Assembly (NCBI GenBank): GCA_027382625.1
Contig: JAJKFJ010022369.1
Location: 53,589 to 117,588 of the forward strand
Direction of reading: 5' to 3'
Length of the DNA: 64,000 bases
From: Tetmemena sp. SeJ-2015
Taxonomy: Eukaryota; Ciliophora; Spirotrichea; Sporadotrichida; Oxytrichidae
Each line of letters begins with the position of its first letter. Position 1 is the first letter of the stretch. Below are positions 1 through 9,542 of the stretch, in pieces. Below the pieces are notes generated by a model. The model searched no databases. It was not told where the DNA came from and saw only the letters and a list, made by a program, of their open reading frames with translations. A program made the position numbers and the translations under genes.

Positions 1-1
1 T

Positions 2-2314
2 CATGCTGAGTCCATGCATCTCTTTAGTAGACACTCATAGGCTTCCACTCCCATAAGTATGGCTTCTAGCAAGACTGATTTATCAGATGTGGGTCTCTGC
101 TCCCTCAATCAATAACCTTAATAGGTTCACATGTTAATATTTATTAAGTCACTATGAATCAATAACCTTAATAGGTTCACATGTTAATATTTATTAAGTC
201 ACTATGAATGTCCATGAGACTAACTTCAATGTGCTTTTGTGCGACTTGATGATGAGAGACATGAATGGAGCTTTGTCTCGTTTGAGTGAGCTCATAACTC
301 AGGCGCCCAAGAAGTACCAGAAGTATTTCTTCCTGATTAGAGCTCTTGTGTATGAAGTAACTGATTAGACTGATAAAGCTATAAAAGACATATATCAATC
401 ACAAAATACATTCTTGATTTAGAAATTAAATAAACATGAAGAAGTTGGAACAAGTGGAGCCAAGACTCTACGAATAGTACTTTGTAGAACAGAAGGACGT
501 TTTCTTTGAGCCCTTCCCTATCAAGAGCCGTCTATGCTCCAAGTTTGAAACTGTAAAAGTGTCCATCAACCCTAATAGAAGTAATTGCATCCTGACCAAG
601 CCTTCCTTCTCGATGCCCTTCATCAAGCCGCCCAACATGATACCTAACATAGATGAGGAAGTGATCTAGAATGAGTTCACTCTCAAGTAAATAGACGCTC
701 CCATGCCTGAAGCTCCTTGGATTAGGAGATGTGAGAACGGAGGTGGCATCAAGTTCACTGATAACATCCTTCCAGATGAACTTAGATATTGCTGCATTTT
801 ACTAATGAAGAGGAGGAAGAAGTGAAGCAAGGTACCAGCAGTCATGTGGCAAGCAGCATAGAGCAGAAAGGCTACAAATTAGAAGAGGTGAAGCACAGAG
901 ACAAAATCATGGAGATCGCTCTTTCACACGATACGCAGAAGGAACCTACCAATAACTTAAAGGGCAAGCAGAACAAGAGTGAGAAGACATCAAAGCTAAA
1001 CAATGCCCCCGCTAAGGGTAATCATTAAAAGTGTTAACTTGATAAATATATGCTAAGATTAATCAGAGCAAGTTGACTGAGGAAAGTCCATACGTGTAGT
1101 CTGTCTCAATCCCTAATGACCATAAGATGCATACTATTCCAAGTATTGGGATGTAAAACGACTACAACATAGGAGGAATAGGGGAGCGTATTCTTCAAAA
1201 TGCAACCGTATATCTGATGGATGGAGGCTTGGAAGATGACTAGTTGAGTGATAAGCACAAGATTTCTTTGTTCGATGATTCTAAGTTTGAGGACTTTGGC
1301 ACCCTAGACAATAGCAACTATGCACACTCTAAGGCTAAGAAAGCAGGAAGCAAGTTAGGAGGAAGAGACAAGTACTATAACAACACCACTGCCGGGGATA
1401 AGAGCGCAGGGCTGGCCGCTCCTAGAGGAGAGAAAGCTGGCGGCTTTAACCTTAAAGAAAATCCTAAAATATTGCAGCTTATTGTTATACACTATCTTTA
1501 GTTTTATCAAATATTCATCATAGTAATACTAGACGACTCTTGTTTGTGTCTTGAATTTTATTTTAGACTCTTAATTGGAAGGAGGAGAGCTCTAAGACTA
1601 GGTTGAAGATGAACTACTTAACCAGGATTTACTGAAGGCTGCCTCAATCTCGGAGGATGAGGACCTACACCACCAGCAAGAGCAGTAAGCCAATAACTTT
1701 AACTTTGCAAACAAGCCTTAAAATACGGCACTTCACCAGGAGTTTGACGATGATGAGGAGGAAGACGAGTTGAACCACGATGATGATGGGGAGGAGGACG
1801 AGGATGATGACTCGTCTGCAGATGAGGAGGACAACGGACCTGACGCCATCAAGACTCATGGGCCAGCTGTGTTCGACAGAGACTCGATGGTGCTGGTGGT
1901 TGAAAGCATGGCGAACCCCCTTCCCAAGAAGAAAAGTTCCCTCCCCTAGTAGAAGTAAGCTGCCTCCCACACTAGGGGATCTATGATGAGCGACGAGTAA
2001 CTTGCAGAGTAGTAATCTAAGCCCAAGAAGCTAAAGCGAAAGTAAAAGCCAGGTAACAATCAAATCGATATTGCTCATAATATTTAAGATTAATGGTAAT
2101 TGTTAGTCTAAATGCTATGATGATTGCGAGTGAAGCGGAGTTTTAACTGGACGATAAAGACACAGAGAAGCAGAGGATCCTCTCTAAACTCAACTCAGAT
2201 ATCTCATTATGGTGTGCTTAAATATATTTTTATATGAACGAGTTAAACGACGAAGAGGAGGAGGAAAATAGGCAGAGCATTTTCAGGAAGAGCAGATAGT
2301 CCTCTCGCAAGTGA
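2..2314 (+). CDS. TPR-containing protein, 5' end outside window
   Basis: Read with TAA/TAG as Gln, the frame opens at the left edge and ends at TGA 2312-2314. After removing the duplicated IES at 107-209, a TPR-like stretch is seen (NFNVLLCDLMMRDMNGALSR, then ALVYEVTDQTDKAIKD). Next comes a conserved-looking middle part with FFEPFPIKSRLCSKF and APWIRRCENGGGIKFTDN. From about 1571 to 2040 the protein is very acidic (runs of D and E) and then basic (KPKKLKRKQKP). The frame shifts near 400-440, 784-792, 1080, 1460-1570 and 2045-2100, where IESs or introns must lie. I could not resolve those except the first and, tentatively, an 11 bp one at 781-793. TPRs suggest a scaffold role, but the specific function is unknown. 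A ciliary role is possible but not shown. Confidence 0.6.
107..209 (+). repeat. Tandemly duplicated IES, pointer AAT
   Basis: A 50 bp unit is repeated twice without any change (107-156 and 157-206). AAT occurs at 107-109, 157-159 and 207-209. Removing both units and two AAT copies joins the two coding flanks in frame (GLCSLN to VHETNFN). The structure is therefore MDS-AAT-IES-AAT-IES-AAT-MDS: one IES duplicated together with its pointer. Confidence 0.8.
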
Positions 2315-2571
2315 TCTCTACTTTTCAAAAGCATCCAATTAATAACTGATATATAGACAACATCAACAATCCCATCTTCACTCAATTGATTCCATATGAA
2401 AAACACGCATCCTATAAGACAATCATATCATCATCATAATTTTAACTATCTCCATATTTCCTCTTCTCTTCTTGCTTGGGTAGAGTAATTTCTGGAAAGA
2501 TAAAAGGCCTCTCTTAAGAAATTAATATAATCTTATTTTAGAGTTAAACTCATCCAAATAAAATCTAAACT
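2315..2571. other. Intergenic spacer
   Basis: AT-rich spacer between the TPR gene stop and the EF-hand gene start. It should hold the 3' end of one and the 5' leader of the other macronuclear gene. No conserved coding frame or telomeric repeat is visible. Confidence 0.5.
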
Positions 2572-4123
2572 ATGGCATTCTACGGAGTAGGACTTGATGT
2601 GAAAGTGAGAGAGCTGAATCTTCAGTTCAAGCTGTCCATCCAGCAGAAGGGTGGCGTAGGCTTACGCTCTCTCAAGAGAATCTTCCAGAGAATGGACTTC
2701 AATGGAAACAGAAAACTCGATGCAAGTGAGTTCGAGCAAGCCTTGGCAGCTTTCGGGTAAGTAATCGAATGATCCACTACGAAGAGGAGAGAAAGAGGCA
2801 ACTGCTCTCACTTGATCTCCCATTGATAAATTACTATTCTTTATTGTATATGGTATTTAATTGAGAGGAAGAGGGCGAGGGTGAGGGCAATGGGGATAAC
2901 TGAGGAAGTCAATAATATAAGAGATAGAAGAAATAGAAAAAGCAGCATTGTAAATAAAGTAGGCAGTTACTGCGAATACCTGGATGTGGTTTATCTTTTT
3001 AGCAGCATTTTTAATAATCTCATCTGCGGTTATATTTTCTAGAAAATCCCCACCACCAATACCTACAAATTGCAAAACAGCCCTCTCCTCCACTCAATTA
3101 TTTATCTCAACTTACTCTTATTCACACTCTTTTTTAGGCTTTTCCCCAAGAAGGTTGAGCTCCAGGCCCTGATGAAGTACTACGATATCGATGGCGATGG
3201 AAATATCTCTTACGAGGAGTTCCTTCGCGGACTGCGTGACGAGCTCACCCCCAGAAGAAGAGTTATGGTCGACAAGGCCTATGCCATGCTTGATCGCGAT
3301 AACTCTGGTCAACTCAACATCCAGGATCTCAGTAAGTTACTTGTCTCTACTTTCCTACTATAAAGAAAGTTCAAACTCTCATCATCTATGATTGAATTCA
3401 AGAGAGCTGTGTGTAACCGTGATTTATAGTTGGAGTGTACGATGTGTCCATGAACCCAGAGTTCATCGAGGGCAGAAAGACCAGAGAGCAGATCTTGACT
3501 GAGTTCATGAACAACTTCGAGGGAGCTAAGGGCAATAGAGATGGCACCATCACCAAGGACGAATTCGTCGACTACTACACCGACCTCTCCATGAGCGTGC
3601 CCTCAGACGAGTACTTCGTGCGCATGATGGAGTCAACTTGGTAAACTAGGACAGCAAAATGATGAATGAATAAGTTTACTCTTTGCAAGTTTAATGCCCT
3701 GAGAATGATAACGACGGAACTGTCAAGGCTACTTGCATAGTATTCATGAATCTATGCTAAATATTATCTACTGTACAGATGCTCATCAAGGAAGTCAGAA
3801 CTAGACTATACATAATTTTTATATTCAGATTGAATTATGATAACGTATCTTGACTTCTTGAACTCGCAAGAAACGACCCTAAACTCATCTTACGAATACT
3901 TACTCATTCATTAATTGCTATCATCAGAAAGGTGTTCTCAGACTTCGACCTGAACCAGAGTGGTCATTTGACCATTGACGAGGTAACCAACATGATTGCC
4001 AAGCTGAAGATCTCAGTCGAGCGCAGATGCGTCTACCCCTTCTTCAAGATCATCGACGCCGACAACTCAGGTGGCATTGAATACGTCGAGTTCGAGAAGT
4101 ATCTAATTCAAAACCCATACTGA
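2572..4123 (+). CDS. Calcyphosine-like EF-hand calcium-binding protein
   Basis: Starts at ATG 2572 (MAFYGVGLDVKV) and ends at TGA 4121-4123 (FEKYLIQNPY). EF-hand loops with the Asp/Asn spacing of the calcyphosine (CAPS/CAPSL) family are seen in order: DFNGNRKLDASEF, DIDGDGNISYEEF, DRDNSGQLNIQD, GNRDGTITKDEF, DLNQSGHLTIDEV and DADNSGGIEYVEF. Two GT-AG introns (2757-3137 and 3332-3429) and four IESs (pointers TAA, CTACT, GACT, GAA) interrupt it. After excision the linker reads WQCPENDNDGTVKATVQMLI and then RTRLLELARNDPKLILRKVF, matching the family's usual spacing before its last EF-hand pair. Such proteins bind Ca2+ in the cytosol and are often associated with cilia; the ciliary link is from family knowledge only. 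Confidence 0.87.
2941..3009 (+). repeat. 9-bp direct repeat inside intron 1 (possible IES)
   Basis: AGCAGCATT occurs at 2941-2949 and 3001-3009, exactly 60 bp apart, inside the unusually long first intron (2757-3137) of the calcyphosine-like gene. Length and layout fit an IES nested in an intron. No reading frame is available to prove excision. Confidence 0.45.
3642..3694 (+). other. IES, pointer TAA
   Basis: TAA at 3642-3644 and 3692-3694. Excising 50 bp joins ESTW to QCPENDNDG in the calcyphosine-like gene and removes a frame shift. A GT is present at the left edge, but no AG acceptor restores the frame, so an intron is disfavoured. Confidence 0.75.
3729..3772 (+). other. IES, pointer CTACT
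   Basis: CTACT at 3729-3733 and 3768-3772. Excising 39 bp joins DGTVKAT to VQMLIKEVR. The insert is a multiple of three without TGA, so the evidence is the 5 bp repeat plus family spacing. Confidence 0.75.
3804..3855 (+). other. IES, pointer GACT
   Basis: GACT at 3804-3807 and 3852-3855. The 48 bp insert carries an in-frame TGA. Removal gives EVRTRLLELARNDPK. Confidence 0.85.
3894..3929 (+). other. IES, pointer GAA
   Basis: GAA at 3894-3896 and 3927-3929. Removing 33 bp gives LILRKVFSDFDLN, the spacing expected before the penultimate EF-hand. The insert stays in frame, so support is from family alignment. Confidence 0.72.
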
Positions 4124-4507
4124 GGAAGCAGGTGAGGACCAAAGAGTGAGTTAGACTTTTAAACTCCAATTCTTATATCAATGCTTTTTAAAAATAGCAA
4201 TTTATGATTAGCGAAAATAGAAGCTAAATATGGGAAAAATCCGTTTCCCTCATGTTTTATGAGTGGGGTTTAAAAATATTTAAGGCAAGCAGCAGCTCGA
4301 TGAGTTGAGTTAGTTATAAATCTACACACGGGAGAGGGAGAGGAGTTTCTATTCCTCTCTTTGCTCCCCTAGACTCTCGTTTCATATTAGAAAACACAAA
4401 CATATTTAGATTATATTAATCTTAAATAAAACAAATCTTTCACTCATCACATTAGAAAGAGTGAGTGATTGCAAACTTTACCAAATTAATTAAACTCCAT
4501 TTTTAAA
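4124..4507. other. AT-rich intergenic spacer
   Basis: Spacer of 384 bp between two convergent genes, the EF-hand gene (+) and the zinc-finger gene (-). It contains A/T-rich runs and a purine-rich patch near 4329. No coding frame, tRNA-like fold or telomeric tract was noticed. Confidence 0.5.
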
Positions 4508-5968
4508 TCAATTGATTATAGAAAGCTTTGAACAGGTGTGGCCAGATATAAAGAGCCAGTGGCAGAAATTTCTGGTGTAATCAATAGCATCCATCTTTTC
4601 CAGGCTGCTTTCACGCCTTGCCTCCAAATATACAGTCACGAAATCATTGCATATTTCAGGAGCCACTTCCGCATTTTAGATAGCACAAAACTCATAGGTA
4701 TGCATTATTTCTCTGAAGCTTGGCTCAGACATTCTGGCATTGATATTTCGCTCCTCTAGAGTTTGTTTAGCTTCTCGACAATGACTCTCAGCTAACTTCT
4801 GCCACCCATATTCATTCAGACAATCTCTGTAGAGTAAGATATAGCGCAACATCTGTTGGTAAAAGTGTGGGTTAGCCTTGTGGGCTACTTCTCTCAGATA
4901 CAAGGCAAATATTTCATCTGCAGAGAGCATCACTCGATGCTCTTCACTCATCTACACAAGCTCCACACTCAGCTTTTTGTAGGTGGTCTTAGGAATATTG
5001 TCCAGCATTCTCTGAAAGTCAGGCGGCTAGAGATTACTTTGGTTCAGGATATTTTCTGCAGTTTCATTAGGTCTAGTATCAGTGGACATATGAGACTGTT
5101 CGTTAGTGTTTGAACTGAGCTGATTTTTATTATCAGAGAGCAGGGCCTCCAAAGCTAACTAGGAGGAACCAAGAGCATCTTATTTATCGGCTGTAGTTAT
5201 GCCATGAGTTAAAACCTGATCTGTAAATTAATATTACTAACTGGAGGACAAAGTTTGAAGGATTGAACTTCAAATTTGATATCTCAACTTACCTGCATTA
5301 GTCGTGGGAGTGATTTACTCTATTTCAATTGAAGAGGGTAAATCTCCATTTGGAGTTACTTAGTGAGAGTACTTCAGCAACAGTTCATAGAGTGGATGTC
5401 TCTTTGGGTCTTAGCCCTTTTTCCAAGCATTCGAGTTACCGTTAGCTAGAGCATTTGAGTGTAGCTTTTCAATTAAATCGCTTAGAACGAATTCAAAGCT
5501 CTGGATTGGGTTTGTAGGACCGCCACCCCTGCCTTCAGATCTCAAATACAACTCAGTAGTCGGATCAACTCTGCTCATCTCATTCTACAGTAAGCTTAAG
5601 ATACACCAACTTTAAGGCTTTAATTCTTTGTACTTACAAGTCTCTTAGGTCTTCCCCTCGCCCTCTGATTTTGATTGTTAAATAGGCAGCCACTAGGATC
5701 TATGGCGTGCTTATTCTTCATGTGAGTATACATGGCTGGGTAACTCAGATAGGTTCGATCACAGACTTCATCATCAAAATGATCAAATAAACACACGTGC
5801 ACTTAATTTATATTTGGAATTAAAGACTTGACACTTGAAGTCCCTTCCCGATTGCTCGTTCCGCGACCTCCTCTTGATATCTCTGGCTTGCTGCTCTTGA
5901 GCAGTAAGTGCTCTCATTTCCATCTCTTGCAAACTTAATTTTAGCTTAGTGGGCTGTAAATTGGTCAA
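4508..5968 (-). CDS. C2H2 zinc-finger protein with AT-hook-like motif
   Basis: Start ATG at 5968 (MTNLQPTKLKLSLQEMEMRA), stop TGA at 4508-4510. After removing the 61 bp IES, one classical C2H2 finger appears at about residue 50: CQVCDRTYLSYPAMYTHMKN then KH. It is followed by RARGRPKRL, an AT-hook-like basic motif. Two GT-AG introns follow: one starts right after RPKRL, the other after TPTTNA. The remaining part, over 300 residues, holds SFEFVLSDLIEKLH and a C-terminal block containing SADEIFALYLREVAHKANPH, MLRYILLYRDCLNEYGWQ and ICNDFVTVYL. The C-terminal block is not a domain I recognise. A nuclear DNA-binding role is inferred from the finger and AT-hook. The gene faces the EF-hand gene tail to tail. 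Confidence 0.78.
5763..5829 (-). other. IES, pointer AAGTCT, splitting a zinc finger
   Basis: On the plus strand AGACTT lies at 5763-5768 and 5824-5829. Excising 61 bp brings the second finger cysteine next to the first (CQVC). The IES falls inside the C-x2-C knuckle. Confidence 0.9.
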
Positions 5969-6369
5969 TTTATAGATTCAATTATAATTTATTTAAAATG
6001 ATATCCAAGATTAATAAAATGTGCTCAAGATTAATTAAATTCCTCAAAATATGATTGAACGACTCAACATCAAGCTCAAATATTGATTCATCGTTTTGAA
6101 GAAGGGTGGTGCTATTGTTCTGGAATCTTTGAATGTAGAAATATAAACACAAAATGACGAAGATTACTAAATGATACTAGATAGTTGATATTATTATAGA
6201 GAGTGGATCTTAAGATTATGAGTGCCCCCTCCTTAGTGAGACTGCAATGTGAGAGTCTTGATTTAATTTATTATAATATCTGGATCTTAGTTTATAAATT
6301 AGCTCATACTATAGTTCAAATAGAGTTATGAATTGTAAGATACTAAATTAATTATTTATGGAATAATAA
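5969..6369. other. Intergenic spacer between divergent genes
   Basis: About 400 bp of AT-rich DNA between the start of the zinc-finger gene (-) and the start of the sphingomyelinase gene (+). Both promoters should lie here. No specific element was recognised. Confidence 0.5.
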
Positions 6370-8611
6370 ATGCCACATAAATCCTTCTCATCGGCTTTGA
6401 TTAGCAAAAGAAAGGTCTGCACCCTCCTTATGCTTGTAGCAACAGGCACCCTTGTCCTTGCAAACAAAAGCTTCCTCGGCAAAAGTCCAAAGTGAGTTCA
6501 CTAAAATACTATTCTTGTTTAATTTGGAGATAATTTCCTCCTTTATGTTGATTTACCGACAACTGTTGGGTTTTAGGGATTCAAACACTACGGTTTTATA
6601 CCACTTGTCAAAACCTATTTTCAATTTTGAACTTTACCAGTTTCAATAGTGAATCAGTATCAGCTGAGTTAAAGAGCAGCTTCCTTGGCTGCTAGATGTG
6701 CAAAGTTGGAATGGTTGGCTTCGATAGCGTGTTCAAGTCTAGATCTACTGAAGACATGATCGAGTCAGTAGCAGATACCGTCTGCGCTGACTTTGTCATG
6801 AAGACTAACAGCACAGTTTGCCACGGTGCTGTGAAGGAGATGGGAGACATCATCGTCCCAGTCCTCACTGAGAGCTTTCTAGACCCAGAGTACTTCTGCT
6901 CTCAATTCTTAGGTGAGTGTGCAACCAGCTACTATCAATTCCAGCCTGAAGATTACGTCAACTAACTCCTCGCCACTAAGCCTGACTTCATCAAAGACAA
7001 CGACTTAACTTTATGAAAGCCATATTAGCTATGAGTATTAATCAATGACTTTGTAAACAAGTTGTACAAGTAAATCGATCAGTCTCAGGCAAGGAAAACT
7101 CTCAAGATCGTCTAGATTGCTGATCCTCATGTGGACTTTGACTAAACTCATTATAAAAATGGGTAGCTTACAAATTGAGTATTTTTAGTTACATAGTCGG
7201 AGCTAATGCTATGTGCAACACCCCACTCTGTTGTCGCGCTGAAAATGGATTCCCTTCTGACCCCAAGAGTCAAGCTGAGTACTGGGGCTCTTACTTATGC
7301 GATATCCCACCCCAAGTTTTGGACAGCATGCTCTAATTTGTGAAGACTGACATTAAGCCTGACATTCTTCTCTGGACTGGAGACAACTCTCCTCATGATG
7401 TATGGGAAAATAATAATGACGATGTTCTTCAGTCCACACTGATCATCACCAGCATGATTCAAAAAGCTTTTGCTGGTACCAATATTTCTGTATTCTCAGT
7501 GGAAGGTAACCATGATACCTGGCCAGTGAATGTCCAGGACTTTGACGAATCTGGCACTAACATCTAAATTAACGGCATCGCACCTGCCTGGAGAGAATGG
7601 CTTGACGATGAGACTGTAGTTGAGTTCTCAAAGTGGGGCTACTACGCCTAAACTCTCAAACTCAAAGACGGTAGAGTTTTCAACAACACCAAAGTTATTG
7701 CTATCAATTCTCAGGCATGTAACAACTAAAACTGGGACCTGATCAAAAACAGATACGATCCAGGTGATGAGATCGCTTGGCTCCAGTCTCAGTTCGATGA
7801 GCTTGAGAAATCAAACTCCACCGCTATCTTCTATCAATGTTCTAATAAACTTCTACTCTAAAAATATCTTGATTGCTCATATTCCTCCTTATGATGATTG
7901 CGTGCACGCTTGGGGGCATCGCTTCAGAGGATTGATGGAACGCTACCAACACGTTGTTCGTTTTGGACTTTTCGGCCACACCCATGATGATACCATCGCA
8001 GTCACAAAGAGTGTTTCAGACAACAAGAACATTGGAGTCAACCTTATTGCCGGTTCTCTCACTTCCTACCAAAACATGAACCCATCCTTCTTGGTAATCG
8101 AAGTTGACGAAGAGACTTTGCTGCCAGTCAACTCTCAGACTTACTTTTTCAATATCTCACATGCCAACCTTTACAACGAGCCTCTGTGGTTGCCCCTTCA
8201 CGATCTAACTAGCTACTACTAGCTCGCAGATCTCAGCCCAGACAGCATCGATTCCTTCGCTCACAGAGTTCTCAACAACGAGACCTTGGCTAATCTCTAC
8301 GAATGGAATACTGGCAGATAATACGGACCCATGCCAAGCAGCTGTGATGACTCCTGCAGACTTAACAAATATTGCCAAATCACCAGCATATCAATATCAA
8401 TCAATCAGTGTGAGGTATTATTATTGTAATCAGCACTGAGTTGTTCCAAAACAAGGAGTGTAAGGGCAGACCTGACTACGATTGGCTTCAAGACCCTGAA
8501 AACGCTCTAGTTAACATGCTAGTCAACACCTGGATCAAGAAAGACGACTCTCAGCCCTCATGGTGGCCAAACTCCCCTCCTAAGTAAACCCTCTTTTCTC
8601 AAACTCAGTGA
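6370..8611 (+). CDS. Acid sphingomyelinase (sphingomyelin phosphodiesterase)
   Basis: ATG at 6370, TGA at 8609-8611. The N-terminus has a basic start and a hydrophobic stretch (VCTLLMLVATGTLVLA), a likely signal peptide. A saposin-B-like region follows, with paired cysteines (FLGCQMCKVG, ADTVCADF, FCSQFLGEC). The metallophosphatase domain carries the family motifs: IADPHVDFDQTHY, GANAMCNTPLCCR, WTGDNSPHDVW, VEGNHDTWPVN, ILIAHIPPYDD and FGLFGHTHDD. The C-terminal cysteine-rich part has CDDSCRLNKYC. The enzyme hydrolyses sphingomyelin to ceramide and phosphocholine in lysosomes or after secretion. Introns lie at 6492-6649 and 7163-7188 (only 26 nt). Three IESs (pointers GACTT, TATCTT, CAGCA) all restore conserved motifs. 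Several Gln codons are TAA or TAG inside the catalytic core, which fixes the genetic code. Confidence 0.92.
7002..7051 (+). other. IES, pointer GACTT
   Basis: GACTT at 7002-7006 and 7047-7051. The 45 bp insert contains an in-frame TGA. Removal gives FIKDNDFVNKLYK in the sphingomyelinase. Confidence 0.9.
7825..7870 (+). other. IES, pointer TATCTT
   Basis: TATCTT at 7825-7830 and 7865-7870. Excising 40 bp repairs a frame shift and restores NSTAILIAHIPPYDD at the metal-binding region of the sphingomyelinase. Confidence 0.93.
8384..8435 (+). other. IES, pointer CAGCA
   Basis: CAGCA at 8384-8388 and 8431-8435. Excising 47 bp joins KYCQITS to TELFQNKEC in the cysteine-rich C-terminus of the sphingomyelinase. 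Confidence 0.88.
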
Positions 8612-8814
8612 GCTCTCTATAGATTTTTATCATCTAATGCAATATCTCATATCTAATTATCCAATAGTTCTCTTAGAAACCAATTACAAGAAAGACAAAC
8701 CTAAAGTTGTTGATAATTTTGAAAGGTTACCTAAAATGCGTATTTTATAAATAACTTAAAGTACTAAGATACAACTAACTTATAACTGTTGGATTTTATT
8801 GTTTTTACTCAATA

Positions 8815-9542
8815 GTACCTGCCTTGGTACATTTTGTCATTCAGGCCTCTGCCGCTCTAGCTAAATTAAAAATACATTATGAAAATAAGGTAATTAATTT
8901 TTGAAATCCCTCAACTGGTAAATTCTTTCCTATAGACCTCTAATAGGACGAATTTGAGTATTAACCTGCAGGTCCACTCATATAAGAAGAGGTTTATGGA
9001 TTGCTCCTGCTTTCCATTCTACTATTTTATGAAGAGCTCAAGCCCTGTTTAATAAAATAGAAATACTAAATGTTTGACTTTAAATAGTTGGTCACAGTAC
9101 TTCTCAGTGAATAGTTGCAGGATGTTTATTGTTTCATCTTAGAATTCCAAATCGCCTTTGTTTTCTTTGAAGAGTATCTCGTACAAGCTAAGTTACTCAG
9201 TTTAAGCTCTGATTCATAAAATAAGGAGAGAAACATAATTATAAGTATATAGTAAGTATGATACTCTTCTTGTCTTTTCTAGTCCAAGGAGTGAATATTT
9301 GGTTAAAGAAAGATTTATTGCTTGAGAATAGGTCTCTTATAATCTGAGCAGCTCTTCTTGAAGATTAGTCAGGCGACTGACCAGTTGACTACTTTAAACT
9401 CTGAAATTCGTTTTTTAGCTCAAGACCTAACTAAATTAAATTGTATTTAAAAATAGAATCATTAATTATAACTATCGATTCTTTGTGAAGGAATCCAACA
9501 GACAGTCTATTAACTTCTAAGTCTAATTAAATCTAAAAATAA
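8815..9542 (+). CDS. Unrecognised coding-like stretch
   Basis: With TAA/TAG as Gln, a long plus frame reads VPALVHFVIQASAALAKLKI and then FEYQPAGPLIQEEVYGLLLL, LLSEQLQDVYCFILEFQIAF and EEYLVQAKLLSL, up to about 9255. A second open piece at about 9328-9540 has coiled-coil character (SEQLFLKISQATDQLTTLNS). A break near 8870-8942 could be an IES with pointer ATA; the link at 9250-9330 is unresolved (perhaps an intron starting GTAAGT). I see no family match and no clear start codon. The 3' end would meet the 3' end of the protease gene. It may be a real gene with several unresolved IESs. Confidence 0.4.

Noticed and set aside
3645..3694. GT-AG intron at the TAA-pointer insert of the EF-hand gene
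   Set aside because: GT is present at the left edge, but no AG acceptor gives the right frame, whereas the TAA repeat does.
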